Position numbers and translations under genes: made by a program. A stretch of 35,515 nucleotides of DNA from Streptomyces netropsis (GTDB taxonomy: Bacteria > Actinomycetota > Actinomycetes > Streptomycetales > Streptomycetaceae), in the NCBI RefSeq assembly GCF_014203545.1, contig NZ_JACHJG010000027.1, positions 1 through 35,515 of the forward strand, given 5' to 3'. The notes under the pieces are model-generated. The model was not told where the DNA came from, made no database searches, and worked only from the letters and a program-made list of their open reading frames with translations. This document shows positions 8,104-15,456 of the stretch, piece by piece. Position 1 is the first letter of the stretch. Each line of letters opens with the position of its first letter.

Positions 8104-8499
8104 GTCTGCTCCCCGGCTCGGACCGCATGGGACGGTGCGGGGACCACGAGTACTCTGCCGCGCGCGCACCGTCGCCATCGGGGTCCGGGGTGGCTACTGC
8201 GAAGGTACGTCCCACGGACGTCCGCCCGAGGCCCGGGGCACACCCAGACCCCCGAAGGTATGAAAATCGCCAGATCCAACCCCGCGAGCACGGTCACCGG
8301 TGCTTGACTCGGAAGACCTGTATCTGCGCGCCGCCGTCCATGGCCGAGACCTCACCCACCGCGGTCGGCGCAGGCGCCGCCGTCTTCCGGAGGGCGCGAC
8401 GACGGCCTAGGGTGACGCCCGTGGCCCCGGCCCCCGGCTGCCGTCTCCCGCCGACGCGCCGGACGCCTCCCGCCCTGCCGGTTCCTCCGCGGTTCGAGA

Positions 8500-8551
8500 C
8501 CGGACCGGCCGGTGCCCCCACCAGGGGAGGGTGGAGCGCCGGCCGGTCCGG
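8500..8551. terminator. Long GC-rich hairpin upstream of ynfA
   Basis: CCGGACCGGCCGG (8500-8512) and CCGGCCGGTCCGG (8539-8551) are perfect 13-bp arms. The loop contains a second short pairing (CCACC/GGTGG). It ends ~28 nt before the likely ynfA -10 box, so it could insulate that promoter from readthrough. There is no T-run. Confidence 0.5.
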
Positions 8552-8579
8552 ACGACACCGCGGCCCCCGCCCCGGCCCG

Positions 8580-8585
8580 TAGCCT
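8580..8585 (+). promoter_or_regulatory. Possible -10 box of ynfA
   Basis: TAGCCT ends 7 nt before the ATG at 8593 and no ribosome-binding site precedes that ATG. This is the pattern of leaderless Streptomyces transcripts. A matching -35 is not obvious. Confidence 0.35.
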
Positions 8586-8592
8586 GGCGCCC

Positions 8593-8946
8593 ATGCCCGT
8601 CGTCCGCTCCATCGCCCTCTTCGTCCTCGCCGCCCTCCTGGAGATCGGCGGCGCCTGGCTCGTCTGGCAGGGCGTACGCGGCGGCGGCGATTCGGGGCAG
8701 GGGCGCGGCTGGGCGTGGATCGGCGGGGGAATCCTCGCCCTCGGTGCGTACGGCTTCGTCGCCACCCTCCAGCCCGACGCGAACTTCGGCCGCATCCTCG
8801 CCGCGTACGGCGGCGTCTTCGTCGCGGGCTCGCTCGCCTGGGGCATGGTCCTGGACGGCTACCGCCCCGACCGCTACGACGTGGTGGGCGCGATCGTCTG
8901 TCTGGCCGGGGTCGCGGTGATCATGTACGCGCCGCGCGGCCGCTGA
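8593..8946 (+). CDS. ynfA: YnfA family (UPF0060) small membrane protein
   Basis: The product has 117 residues and four hydrophobic segments: SIALFVLAALLEIGGAWLVW, then WAWIGGGILALGAYGFV, then ILAAYGGVFVAGSLAWGMV, then VVGAIVCLAGVAVIMY. The E at LLEIGGAWLVW, the F/Y pattern and the DGYRPDRYDVVGA loop are characteristic of YnfA. The family belongs near the small multidrug resistance transporters of the inner membrane, although the native substrate is not settled. ATG 8593 is chosen because the conserved sequence begins MPVVRSIALF. The following SDR gene starts 96 nt downstream with its own strong ribosome-binding site, so a common transcript is possible. Confidence 0.9.
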   Translation: MPVVRSIALFVLAALLEIGGAWLVWQGVRGGGDSGQGRGWAWIGGGILALGAYGFVATLQPDANFGRILAAYGGVFVAGSLAWGMVLDGYRPDRYDVVGAIVCLAGVAVIMYAPRGR

Positions 8947-9042
8947 GACCGGGGCCACAAGGCCGTGGGCGTCGGCCGCCGCGCCCCGACATATCCTGCG
9001 GCTGCGAATGGATCACGCCCGCCGCGCCCCAGGAGGATCAGC

Positions 9043-9801
9043 ATGAGCACGCGTACCGCAGTCATCACCGGAGCGAGCAGCGGCATCGGTGCCGCGACCG
9101 CCCGGCACCTGGCCGCCGCCGGCTACCGCGTCATCCTCACCGCCCGCCGTGAGGACCGCATCGAGGCCCTCGCCGCCGAGCTGACCGAGGCGGGCCACGA
9201 GGCGGTCGCCCACGCGCTCGACGTCACCGACCGCGCGGCCGTCGACGCCTTCGCACGCACGGTGGACGGCCCCGTCGAGGTGCTGGTCAACAACGCCGGC
9301 GGTGCCCTCGGCAGCGACCCCGTCGCCACCGCCGACCCGGCCGACTGGCGCACGATGTACGAGGTCAACGTCCTCGGCACGCTCCATGTGACCCAGGCCC
9401 TGCTGCCCGCGCTGACCGGCAGCGGCGACGGCACCGTGGTCGTCCTCTCCTCCACCGCGGGCCTCGCCACCTATGAGGGCGGCGGGGGTTACGTCGCGGC
9501 CAAGCACGGCGCCCACGTCATCGCCGAGACCCTGCGCCTGGAGCTGTGCGGGGCGCCGGTGCGCGTCATCGAGGTCGCCCCCGGCATGGTCAGGACCGAC
9601 GAGTTCGCGGTCACCCGCTTCCGTGGCGACGAGGAGAAGGCCGCCGCCGTCTACGCGGGCGTCGCCGAGCCGCTGACCGCCGACGACGTCGCCGACACCA
9701 TTGCCTGGGCCGTCACCCGTCCGTCCCACGTGAACATCGATCTGCTGGTCGTCCGCCCGCGCGCCCAGGCCTCCAACTACAAGGTCCACCGCGAGCTCTG
9801 A
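9043..9801 (+). CDS. Short-chain dehydrogenase/reductase (classical SDR)
   Basis: This 252-residue NAD(P)-dependent oxidoreductase has the Rossmann motif TGASSGIG near residue 10, then NNAG, then the catalytic serine in VVLSSTAG and YVAAK as the YxxxK pair. The C-terminal part includes APGMVRTDEF, the PG motif of the family. RR after the second strand (TARRED) suggests NADP(H) preference. AGGAGGA at 9031-9037 lies 5 nt before ATG 9043. The sequence resembles the YdfG/serine 3-dehydrogenase-type branch, but the substrate cannot be deduced. The VOC-family gene starts 156 nt further on the same strand. Confidence 0.92.
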   Translation: MSTRTAVITGASSGIGAATARHLAAAGYRVILTARREDRIEALAAELTEAGHEAVAHALDVTDRAAVDAFARTVDGPVEVLVNNAGGALGSDPVATADPADWRTMYEVNVLGTLHVTQALLPALTGSGDGTVVVLSSTAGLATYEGGGGYVAAKHGAHVIAETLRLELCGAPVRVIEVAPGMVRTDEFAVTRFRGDEEKAAAVYAGVAEPLTADDVADTIAWAVTRPSHVNIDLLVVRPRAQASNYKVHREL

Positions 9802-9957
9802 GACCTCCGGAGGGGGACCGCGGACGCAGGACCAACGACCGATCGCGCAATGATCAACTTCCGGATACGGTCCGGGTGCGGGCGGCCGCCGGTCAGCCGT
9901 CGGACGCCCGCACGACACCCGCGGACACCCGCACGACCCCGTACGAAAGGGCCTCCC

Positions 9958-10338
9958 TTGCGCGTCATCGGCTTCGACCATCTGGTGCTCAACGTCTCGG
10001 ACATCGAGCGGTCCCTGGCCTTCTACCTCGGCCCGCTCGGGCTGGAGCCGGTCCGTGTGGACGAGTGGCGTGCGGGCAAGGTCCCGTTCCCCTCGGTCCG
10101 CGTCGCCCCGGGCACCATCATCGACCTCTTCAAGCGCCCCCGGGGCGAGTCCAACGTCGACCACATCTGCCTCGTCGTCGAGCCCCTGGACTGGCAGGAG
10201 GTCATCGACGCCGGCACCTTCACGGTCGTCGACGGCCCGGGCCCCCGCTTCGGCGCCCGCGGCACCGCCGAGTCCCTCTACGTCCTCGACCCGGACGGCA
10301 ACACCGTCGAACTCCGCTGGTACCCGCAGGGCGCCTGA
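9958..10338 (+). CDS. VOC (glyoxalase/bleomycin-resistance fold) family protein
   Basis: This is a 126-residue single-unit VOC protein. Likely metal ligands are H8 (GFDHLVLNVSD), H69 (NVDHICLVV) and E118 (GNTVELRWY). The DPDGNTVEL motif is typical of the family, which includes glyoxalases, dioxygenases and thiol transferases. TTG 9958 is chosen because GAAAGG lies 7 nt upstream and the conserved fold begins immediately. The upstream in-frame sequence is Arg/Pro-rich with a repeated CACCCGCACGAC element, unlike a coding region. The substrate is unknown. Confidence 0.87.
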   Translation: MRVIGFDHLVLNVSDIERSLAFYLGPLGLEPVRVDEWRAGKVPFPSVRVAPGTIIDLFKRPRGESNVDHICLVVEPLDWQEVIDAGTFTVVDGPGPRFGARGTAESLYVLDPDGNTVELRWYPQGA

Positions 10339-10354
10339 CGCGGGCGGTGGGACG

Positions 10355-10376
10355 GCCGGGCCCGGACGGGCCCGGC
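10355..10376. terminator. Bidirectional hairpin between VOC gene and rtcB
   Basis: GCCGGGCCC (10355-10363), loop GGAC, GGGCCCGGC (10368-10376). The 9-bp perfect stem lies in the 50-nt gap between convergent genes and can serve either strand. Confidence 0.6.
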
Positions 10377-10388
10377 GCCCCCGGCCGG

Positions 10389-11582
10389 TCAGCCCTTGAC
10401 GCAGATGACCTGCTTGAGCTTGGCGACGACCGCGACCAGGTCCCGCTGCTGGTCGATGACCTGCTCGATCGGCTTGTAGGCGGCCGGGATCTCGTCGACC
10501 ACGCCGGAGTCCTTGCGGCACTCCACGCCCCGCGTCTGCTCCTCCAGGTCCCGCGTCGAGAAGCGCTTCTTCGCGGCGTTGCGGCTCATCCGGCGGCCGG
10601 CGCCGTGCGAGGCGGAGTTGAAGGAGTCGGCGTTGCCGAGGCCCTTCACGATGTACGAGCCGGTGCCCATCGAGCCCGGGATGATGCCGAACTCGCCGCT
10701 GCCCGCGCGGATCGCGCCCTTGCGGGTGACGAGCAGGTCCATGCCCTCGTAGCGCTCCTCGGCCACGTAGTTGTGGTGGCAGGAGATGACGGGCTCGAAG
10801 GTCACCTTGGCCTTCTTGAACTCCCTGCGGACGACGTCCTGGAAGAGCCCCATCATGATCTCGCGGTTGTGCTTCGCGTACTCCTGCGCCCAGAACAGGT
10901 CGTGCCGGTAGGCCGCCATCTGCGGGGTGTCCGCGACGAAGACGGCGAGGTCCCGGTCGATCAGGCCCTGGTTGTGCGGCAGCTTCTGGGCCTGGCCGAT
11001 GTGGTACTCGGCCAGCTCCTTGCCGATGTTCCGGGATCCGGAGTGCAGCATCAGCCAGACCGAACCCGACTCGTCGAGACAGAACTCGATGAAGTGATTA
11101 CCGGAGCCGAGCGTTCCCATCTGCTTCGTGGCACGCTCCTGGCGGAACTTGACCGCCTCCGCGACGCCGTCGAACCGGCCCCAGAAGTCGTCCCAGCCCG
11201 CCGTCGCGAAGCCGTGCAGCCGCCCCGGGTCCACCGGGGCGTCGTGCATCCCCCGGCCCACCGGAATCGCCTGCTCGATCTTCGACCGCAGCCGCGACAG
11301 GTCCCCCGGCAGGTCGTTCGCCGTCAGCGACGTCTTGACCGCCGACATCCCGCAGCCGATGTCCACGCCGACCGCCGCCGGGCACACCGCGCCCTGCATG
11401 GCGATCACCGAGCCGACCGTCGCCCCCTTGCCGAAGTGCACGTCCGGCATCACCGCGAGGCCCTTGATCCACGGCAGGGTGGAGACGTTGCGCAGCTGCT
11501 GCATGGCGACGTCCTCGACCGCGGCCGGGTCGGCCCACATGCGGATGGGTACCCGGGCGCCGGGCACCTCGGTGTACGACAT
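10389..11582 (-). CDS. rtcB: RNA-splicing ligase RtcB
   Basis: This 397-residue protein joins RNA 2',3'-cyclic phosphate (or 3'-phosphate) ends to 5'-OH ends using GTP and Mn2+, in RNA repair and possibly tRNA handling. Family landmarks are all present: GVDIGCGMSAV (metal Cys), GSGNHFIE, LHSGSRNIG, CHHNY, and ASHGAGRRMSR with the histidine that is guanylylated (H326). ATG 11582 has GAGGAG just upstream, and the length is normal for the short RtcB class. No intein and no adjacent RtcA or RtcR are seen. The gene is divergent from the lipoprotein gene at 11746 with a 163-nt shared upstream region. Confidence 0.96.
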   Translation of the reverse strand: MSYTEVPGARVPIRMWADPAAVEDVAMQQLRNVSTLPWIKGLAVMPDVHFGKGATVGSVIAMQGAVCPAAVGVDIGCGMSAVKTSLTANDLPGDLSRLRSKIEQAIPVGRGMHDAPVDPGRLHGFATAGWDDFWGRFDGVAEAVKFRQERATKQMGTLGSGNHFIEFCLDESGSVWLMLHSGSRNIGKELAEYHIGQAQKLPHNQGLIDRDLAVFVADTPQMAAYRHDLFWAQEYAKHNREIMMGLFQDVVRREFKKAKVTFEPVISCHHNYVAEERYEGMDLLVTRKGAIRAGSGEFGIIPGSMGTGSYIVKGLGNADSFNSASHGAGRRMSRNAAKKRFSTRDLEEQTRGVECRKDSGVVDEIPAAYKPIEQVIDQQRDLVAVVAKLKQVICVKG

Positions 11583-11745
11583 GATTCTCCTCATTCCCCC
11601 GTAAAACACAGTAAGCGCAAAAGCCGGACGTATCACCTGATTCTCGACAGGGAACCGGCGGACGCGGCGGTGCGTGCGGTACACATTGTGTCCGGCCGCC
11701 ACCTTGTGGCGGCAACCAGTTTTCCGGTGAAGGGAGCCACGGACA

Positions 11746-12630
11746 GTGCAGCGAAGGGCGTACGCACCAGCCGCCGCACTGGCCGCGGCGGTGCTCACCA
11801 CGGCACTCGCGGGGTGCAGCGGGGGTTCCGCTTCCGGTCCCGGCGGCGACGACTCCAAGCCCGGCCAGCTCGACGCCTCCGCCTCCGGCGGCGCGCCGGG
11901 GAAGTACCACAGCCTCCCCGAGCCCTGCGGCTACGTCAGCCCCGCCACGCTGCGGCGCATGCTGCCCGGCACCGAGGACGAGAGCGAGGAGGAGGCCGAG
12001 CGGCGCTACCGCGGCCAGGCCACCATCACGTACGACACCGACCGCCGCGTCGGCTGCCGCTGGAAGCTGGAGACCCCCGAGGGGACCCGGCATCTGACGG
12101 TCGACTTCGAGCGGGTCGTGTCGTACCAGACCGACGTCAGCGACGAGGACCGGGCGCAGCAGCTGTACGGGCGACTGGCCACGGCCGCGCACATCCCGGC
12201 CGCCGCCTCCGCCTCGCCGTCGGCCACGAGCCCGAGCGCCGGTGCGTCCGCGGGCGCCCACGCCCAGGGCGGGGCCGGCGCCAAGGCGAAGGGCGCCCCC
12301 GCGTCCGGATCGCCCACGCCGTCGTCCACCGGAGGCTCCGGCACCCCGGGCGGGTCCGGCGCAGGTCCCGGCAAGGGGTCCGACGCCGAACTCGCGCCGC
12401 GCGTCCTCGACGACCTCGGCGACGACGCGTTCGTCGACGACGAGCTGGCCACCACCGGCACCGGTGTGCACCGGGACATCAAGGTCGTCTTCCGGTCCTC
12501 GAACGTCCTCGTGACCATCACGTACGACCAGTGGTCGACCGACAAGGCACACATCCCCAGCAGCGCGGACCTGCAGGGCAAGGCCCATGCCCTGGCCCGC
12601 GAGCTCGACGCGGGGCACTTCGGCAATTAG
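11746..12630 (+). CDS. DUF3558-type lipoprotein with low-complexity linker
   Basis: This 294-residue exported protein has a signal peptide (MQRRAYAPAAALAAAVLTTA) followed by lipobox LAGC, with Cys24 as the lipidation site. A domain with cysteines in EPCGYVSPATLRRMLPG and VGCRWKLETP fits DUF3558, a family of actinobacterial lipoproteins of unknown function. Residues ~150-210 form an Ala/Gly/Ser/Pro-rich disordered linker, after which the fold resumes (RDIKVVFRSSNVLVTITYDQ). GTG 11746 follows AGGGAG at 11731-11736. The next gene is a shorter relative with the same ending pattern. Confidence 0.82.
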   Translation: MQRRAYAPAAALAAAVLTTALAGCSGGSASGPGGDDSKPGQLDASASGGAPGKYHSLPEPCGYVSPATLRRMLPGTEDESEEEAERRYRGQATITYDTDRRVGCRWKLETPEGTRHLTVDFERVVSYQTDVSDEDRAQQLYGRLATAAHIPAAASASPSATSPSAGASAGAHAQGGAGAKAKGAPASGSPTPSSTGGSGTPGGSGAGPGKGSDAELAPRVLDDLGDDAFVDDELATTGTGVHRDIKVVFRSSNVLVTITYDQWSTDKAHIPSSADLQGKAHALARELDAGHFGN

Positions 12631-12760
12631 CCCGGCGAGTACCGCCCCCATTTCGACCGGCGCCTCGCGTCGGCCGCGTACCGTGCCGCCTAGACACGGG
12701 TGGAGCACAACCGCCCCACGAGCAACTCGAAGCCCTCGACACCGAACGAGCGAAGGACCC

Positions 12761-13468
12761 ATGCACCGACGAACAGCCCCGCGACTCGCCCGAATCCTCG
12801 CCTGCGCCGCAGTACCGGTGATGCTCGTCGCCACCGGCTGCTCCTCGGACGACGACAAGAAGGAAACGACGCCCAGCAAGGCGCCGACCGCGAACGCGAC
12901 GCCCACGGTCAAGCCCGCGGCGTTCACCAAGCTGCCCGAGGCCTGCAAGGCCGTCCCGGCGAAGACGATCGAGAAGCTGGTGGCCAAGGCGGACCCCAAG
13001 GAGGGCAAGGCCCTCCCCGCCAGCGACACCAACGACTCGGCCAGCTGCTTCTACAGCGGCCTGAACGACGAGGACGTCAAGGACCTGCAGTACCGCTCCC
13101 TGACGGTCTCGCTCAAGCGCTTCGCCTCCGACCCCACGCTCGGCTCCGGCGACAAGCGCGCCCAGGCGTTCCTGGGGCAGCAGGCGACCAAGGCGACCAC
13201 GTCCGACGGGGCGAAGAACGCCAAGACCGAGAAGGCCGGCGGGATCGGCGACGAGGCGACCACGGTCACCTCGGACTCCAAGAAGGACGACAACGACTTC
13301 AAGAACGTCACCGTCATCGCCCGCACCGCCAATGTCGTGGTCACCGTGAAGTACAGCGGCGCCGGCTACGAGGGCGCGAAGTCGCCCGACGTGGGCGACA
13401 TGACGAAGGACGCGCAGGGCGCGACCAAGGAGGCCGTGGCCTCGGTCGCCGACGCGAACAAGAAGTAG
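12761..13468 (+). CDS. DUF3558-type lipoprotein
   Basis: This 235-residue secreted lipoprotein has signal MHRRTAPRLARILACAAVPV and lipobox VATGC (Cys27), then a Lys/Thr/Pro/Ala linker (~30-50). A domain with LPEACKAVPAKTIEKLV and SASCFYSGL mirrors the Cys spacing of the preceding gene's product. The C-terminal KNVTVIARTANVVVTVKYS corresponds to the KVVFRSSNVLVTITY strand of its neighbour. The two genes are therefore paralogues in tandem, 130 nt apart. GAAGGA lies upstream of ATG 12761. The function is unknown; a cell-envelope role is inferred from lipidation only. Confidence 0.85.
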   Translation: MHRRTAPRLARILACAAVPVMLVATGCSSDDDKKETTPSKAPTANATPTVKPAAFTKLPEACKAVPAKTIEKLVAKADPKEGKALPASDTNDSASCFYSGLNDEDVKDLQYRSLTVSLKRFASDPTLGSGDKRAQAFLGQQATKATTSDGAKNAKTEKAGGIGDEATTVTSDSKKDDNDFKNVTVIARTANVVVTVKYSGAGYEGAKSPDVGDMTKDAQGATKEAVASVADANKK

Positions 13469-13486
13469 GCGACAGGCGCACACGGC

Positions 13487-13526
13487 GAAGGGCCGCCACC
13501 CGGTGGAAACCGGGTGGCGGCCCTTC
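13487..13526. terminator. Strong bidirectional terminator hairpin
   Basis: Perfect 17-bp stem: GAAGGGCCGCCACCCGG (13487-13503) with its complement at 13510-13526, loop TGGAAA. It sits between the convergent lipoprotein gene and lysS. Confidence 0.9.
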
Positions 13527-13539
13527 GGCCGTTCGCGGG

Positions 13540-15279
13540 TTACGCCCCGAGCAGCTTGCGCACCCGGTCCGCCCCCACCGCGAGCAGCAGCGTGGGCAGG
13601 CGCGGGCCGGTGTCGCGGCTCACGAGCAGCTGGTAGAGCAGCGCGAAGAACGAGCGCTGCGCGACCTTGAGCTCCGGCGTGGGCTTGGCGTCCGGCTCCA
13701 GGCCCGCCTGGACCTTCGGCACGCCGTAGACGAGCGTGGTCAGCCCGTCGAGCGACCAGTGGTCGTCCAGCCCGGCGATCAGCAGCCGCAGCGACTCGCG
13801 GGCCTGGTCGTCGAGGGCGGCGAGGCTCTCGGTGTCGGGCTCGTCGCGGACGATCGTCCGGGACTCGGCCGGGACCTGGGTGTTGATCCAGTGCTCGGCC
13901 TTGTCGAGCCGGGGGCGGGTCTCGTCCAGCGAGGTGACCGGGTTCGCGGGGTCGAGCTCGCTGAGGATCCGCAGGGTCTGCTCGTCGTGGCCGCCGGTGA
14001 TGTCGACGACCGAGGCGAGCGTGCGGTACGGCAGCGGGCGCGGGGTGCGCGGCAGCTCACCGGCGGCCGTGCGCGCGGCCCGGGCGTGCGCGGCGGCGTC
14101 GGCGGGCAGGGCGGTGCCGTCGGCGACCTTGGACTCCAGCTTGTCCCACTCGTCGTAGAGCCGCTGGATCTCCTGGTCGAAGGCGATCTTGAAGGACTGG
14201 TTGGGCTTGCGGCGCGCGTACAGCCAGCGCAGCAGCGGGGCCTCCATGATCCGCAGCGCGTCGCCCGGGGTGGGGACGCCGCCCTTGGAGGAGGACATCT
14301 TGGCCATGCCGCTGATGCCGACGAAGGCGTACATCGGGCCGATGGGCTGCTCGCCGCCGAAGACCTTGCGGACGATCTGGCCGCCGACGACGAAGGAGGA
14401 GCCGGGCGAGGAGTGGTCGACGCCGGAGGGCTCGAAGATCACGCCTTCGTAGGCCCAGCGCATCGGCCAGTCGACCTTCCAGACCAGCTTGCCGCGGTTG
14501 AACTCGCTGAGCAGGACGGTCTCGGAGTGCCCGCACACACAGGTGTAGGCGAGCTCGGTGGTCTCGTCGTCGTACGCGGTGACGGTGGTGAGGTCCTTCT
14601 CGCACGCGCCGCAGTACGGCTTGTACGGGAAGTAGCCCGCGCCGGAGCCGCTGCCGTCGTCCTCGGCGGCGGCGCCGGAGCCCTCGGCGGCTTCGAGCTC
14701 GGCCTCGTCGACCGGCTTCTGCTGCTTCTGCTGCGGCTTCTTGGCGGCCGCGGCGGGGTCCTTCTTCGTCCGGTACTGGTCGAGGATGGCGTCGATGTCG
14801 CCGCGGTGCTTCATCGCGTGCAGGACCTGCTCGCGGTAGACACCGGAGGTGTACTGCTCGGTCTGGCTGATCGGGTCGTACTCGACGCCGAGCTCGGCCA
14901 GCGCCTCGACCATGGCGGCCTTGAAGTGCTCGGCCCAGTTCGGGTACGCGGATCCGGCCGGGGCGGGCACCGAGGTCAGGGGCTTGCCGATGTGGGCGGC
15001 CCAGGACTCGTCGATACCGGGGACGCCGTTCGGCACCTTGCGGTAGCGGTCGTAGTCGTCCCAGGAGATCAGGTGCCGGACCTCGTGGCCGCGGCGGCGG
15101 ATCTCGTCCGCGACGAGGTGCGGGGTCATGACCTCGCGGAGGTTGCCCAGGTGGATCGGGCCGGAGGGGCTGAGGCCCGAGGCGACGACGATCGGTTTGC
15201 CCGGGGCTCGGCGCTCACCCTCGGCAATGACCTCGTCGGCGAAACGGGAGACCCAGTCGGCCTCGGTGCTCTGAGCCAC
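13540..15279 (-). CDS. lysS: Lysyl-tRNA synthetase, class I (archaeal type)
   Basis: This 579-residue enzyme charges tRNA-Lys. It is a class I LysRS, not the usual bacterial class II. The HIGH-type motif is PSGPIHLGN (H43) and the KMSKS-type motif is KMSSSKGG (327-332), with the class-specific SWDDYDRYRKVP. Zinc-finger-like cysteines occur in PYCGACEKD and YTCVCGHSE. Between them lies a charged, Ala/Gln-rich insertion (~KKDPAAAAKKPQQKQQ to GSGSGAG) likely to be flexible. GTG 15279 is preceded by AAGGAAG. It diverges from argS, the same pairing as lysS/argS in S. coelicolor. Whether a class II copy exists elsewhere cannot be seen here. Confidence 0.95.
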   Translation of the reverse strand: MAQSTEADWVSRFADEVIAEGERRAPGKPIVVASGLSPSGPIHLGNLREVMTPHLVADEIRRRGHEVRHLISWDDYDRYRKVPNGVPGIDESWAAHIGKPLTSVPAPAGSAYPNWAEHFKAAMVEALAELGVEYDPISQTEQYTSGVYREQVLHAMKHRGDIDAILDQYRTKKDPAAAAKKPQQKQQKPVDEAELEAAEGSGAAAEDDGSGSGAGYFPYKPYCGACEKDLTTVTAYDDETTELAYTCVCGHSETVLLSEFNRGKLVWKVDWPMRWAYEGVIFEPSGVDHSSPGSSFVVGGQIVRKVFGGEQPIGPMYAFVGISGMAKMSSSKGGVPTPGDALRIMEAPLLRWLYARRKPNQSFKIAFDQEIQRLYDEWDKLESKVADGTALPADAAAHARAARTAAGELPRTPRPLPYRTLASVVDITGGHDEQTLRILSELDPANPVTSLDETRPRLDKAEHWINTQVPAESRTIVRDEPDTESLAALDDQARESLRLLIAGLDDHWSLDGLTTLVYGVPKVQAGLEPDAKPTPELKVAQRSFFALLYQLLVSRDTGPRLPTLLLAVGADRVRKLLGA

Positions 15280-15456
15280 GTGCGGCACTTCCTTCCTTGT
15301 GGTCCTGGCATGACCATTGTCCCAGACGGAAGGGGGGGCTTCGGGGTTGCTCGTGGGCCGGGCGAACCCGGAAAAAACAGCATCCCGGCCCGCGAGGGGC
15401 GCGTGGGATACTCGGTCGTATCCGAAAACGCCCTCTACCGGAATGGCACCCACCCC
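15280..15456. promoter_or_regulatory. Divergent lysS/argS promoter region with inverted repeat
   Basis: The 177-nt region must carry both promoters. GGATAC (15406-15411) and GTATCC (15418-15423) form perfect 6-bp arms with a 6-nt spacer, ~33 nt before argS. This could be an operator or overlap a -10-like element (TATCCG). No T-box features are evident. Confidence 0.4.

Larger units (their letters stand above)
8104..8592. other. 489-nt intergenic region between STAS operon and ynfA
   Basis: I find no gene with Streptomyces-like coding character here; the open frames are GC-driven. It should hold the promoter of the leftward STAS/GAF-ANTAR operon, but I could not identify clear -35/-10 boxes. 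The only strong structure is the hairpin at 8500-8551. A TTGACT at 8304-8309 has no properly spaced -10. Confidence 0.6.

Noticed and set aside
9546..12821. Very long open frame (~1090 codons) on the + strand
   Set aside because: It runs across the SDR 3' end, the VOC gene, antisense to rtcB and through a lipoprotein. The translation is Arg/Pro/Gly-rich and lacks any family motif. It is a GC-bias artefact.
11098..13032. 644-codon open frame on the - strand
   Set aside because: Antisense to the two lipoprotein genes, with a Gly/Arg/Val-rich translation. The lipoproteins have signal peptides and lipoboxes, so they are the real genes.
15361..15423. T-box or other riboswitch upstream of argS
   Set aside because: Only a 6-bp inverted repeat is found. 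There is no T-box sequence and no terminator/antiterminator pair.
12700..15456. Extension of the argS frame upstream
   Set aside because: Antisense to lysS with low-complexity translation. The ArgRS domain begins at ATG 15457.
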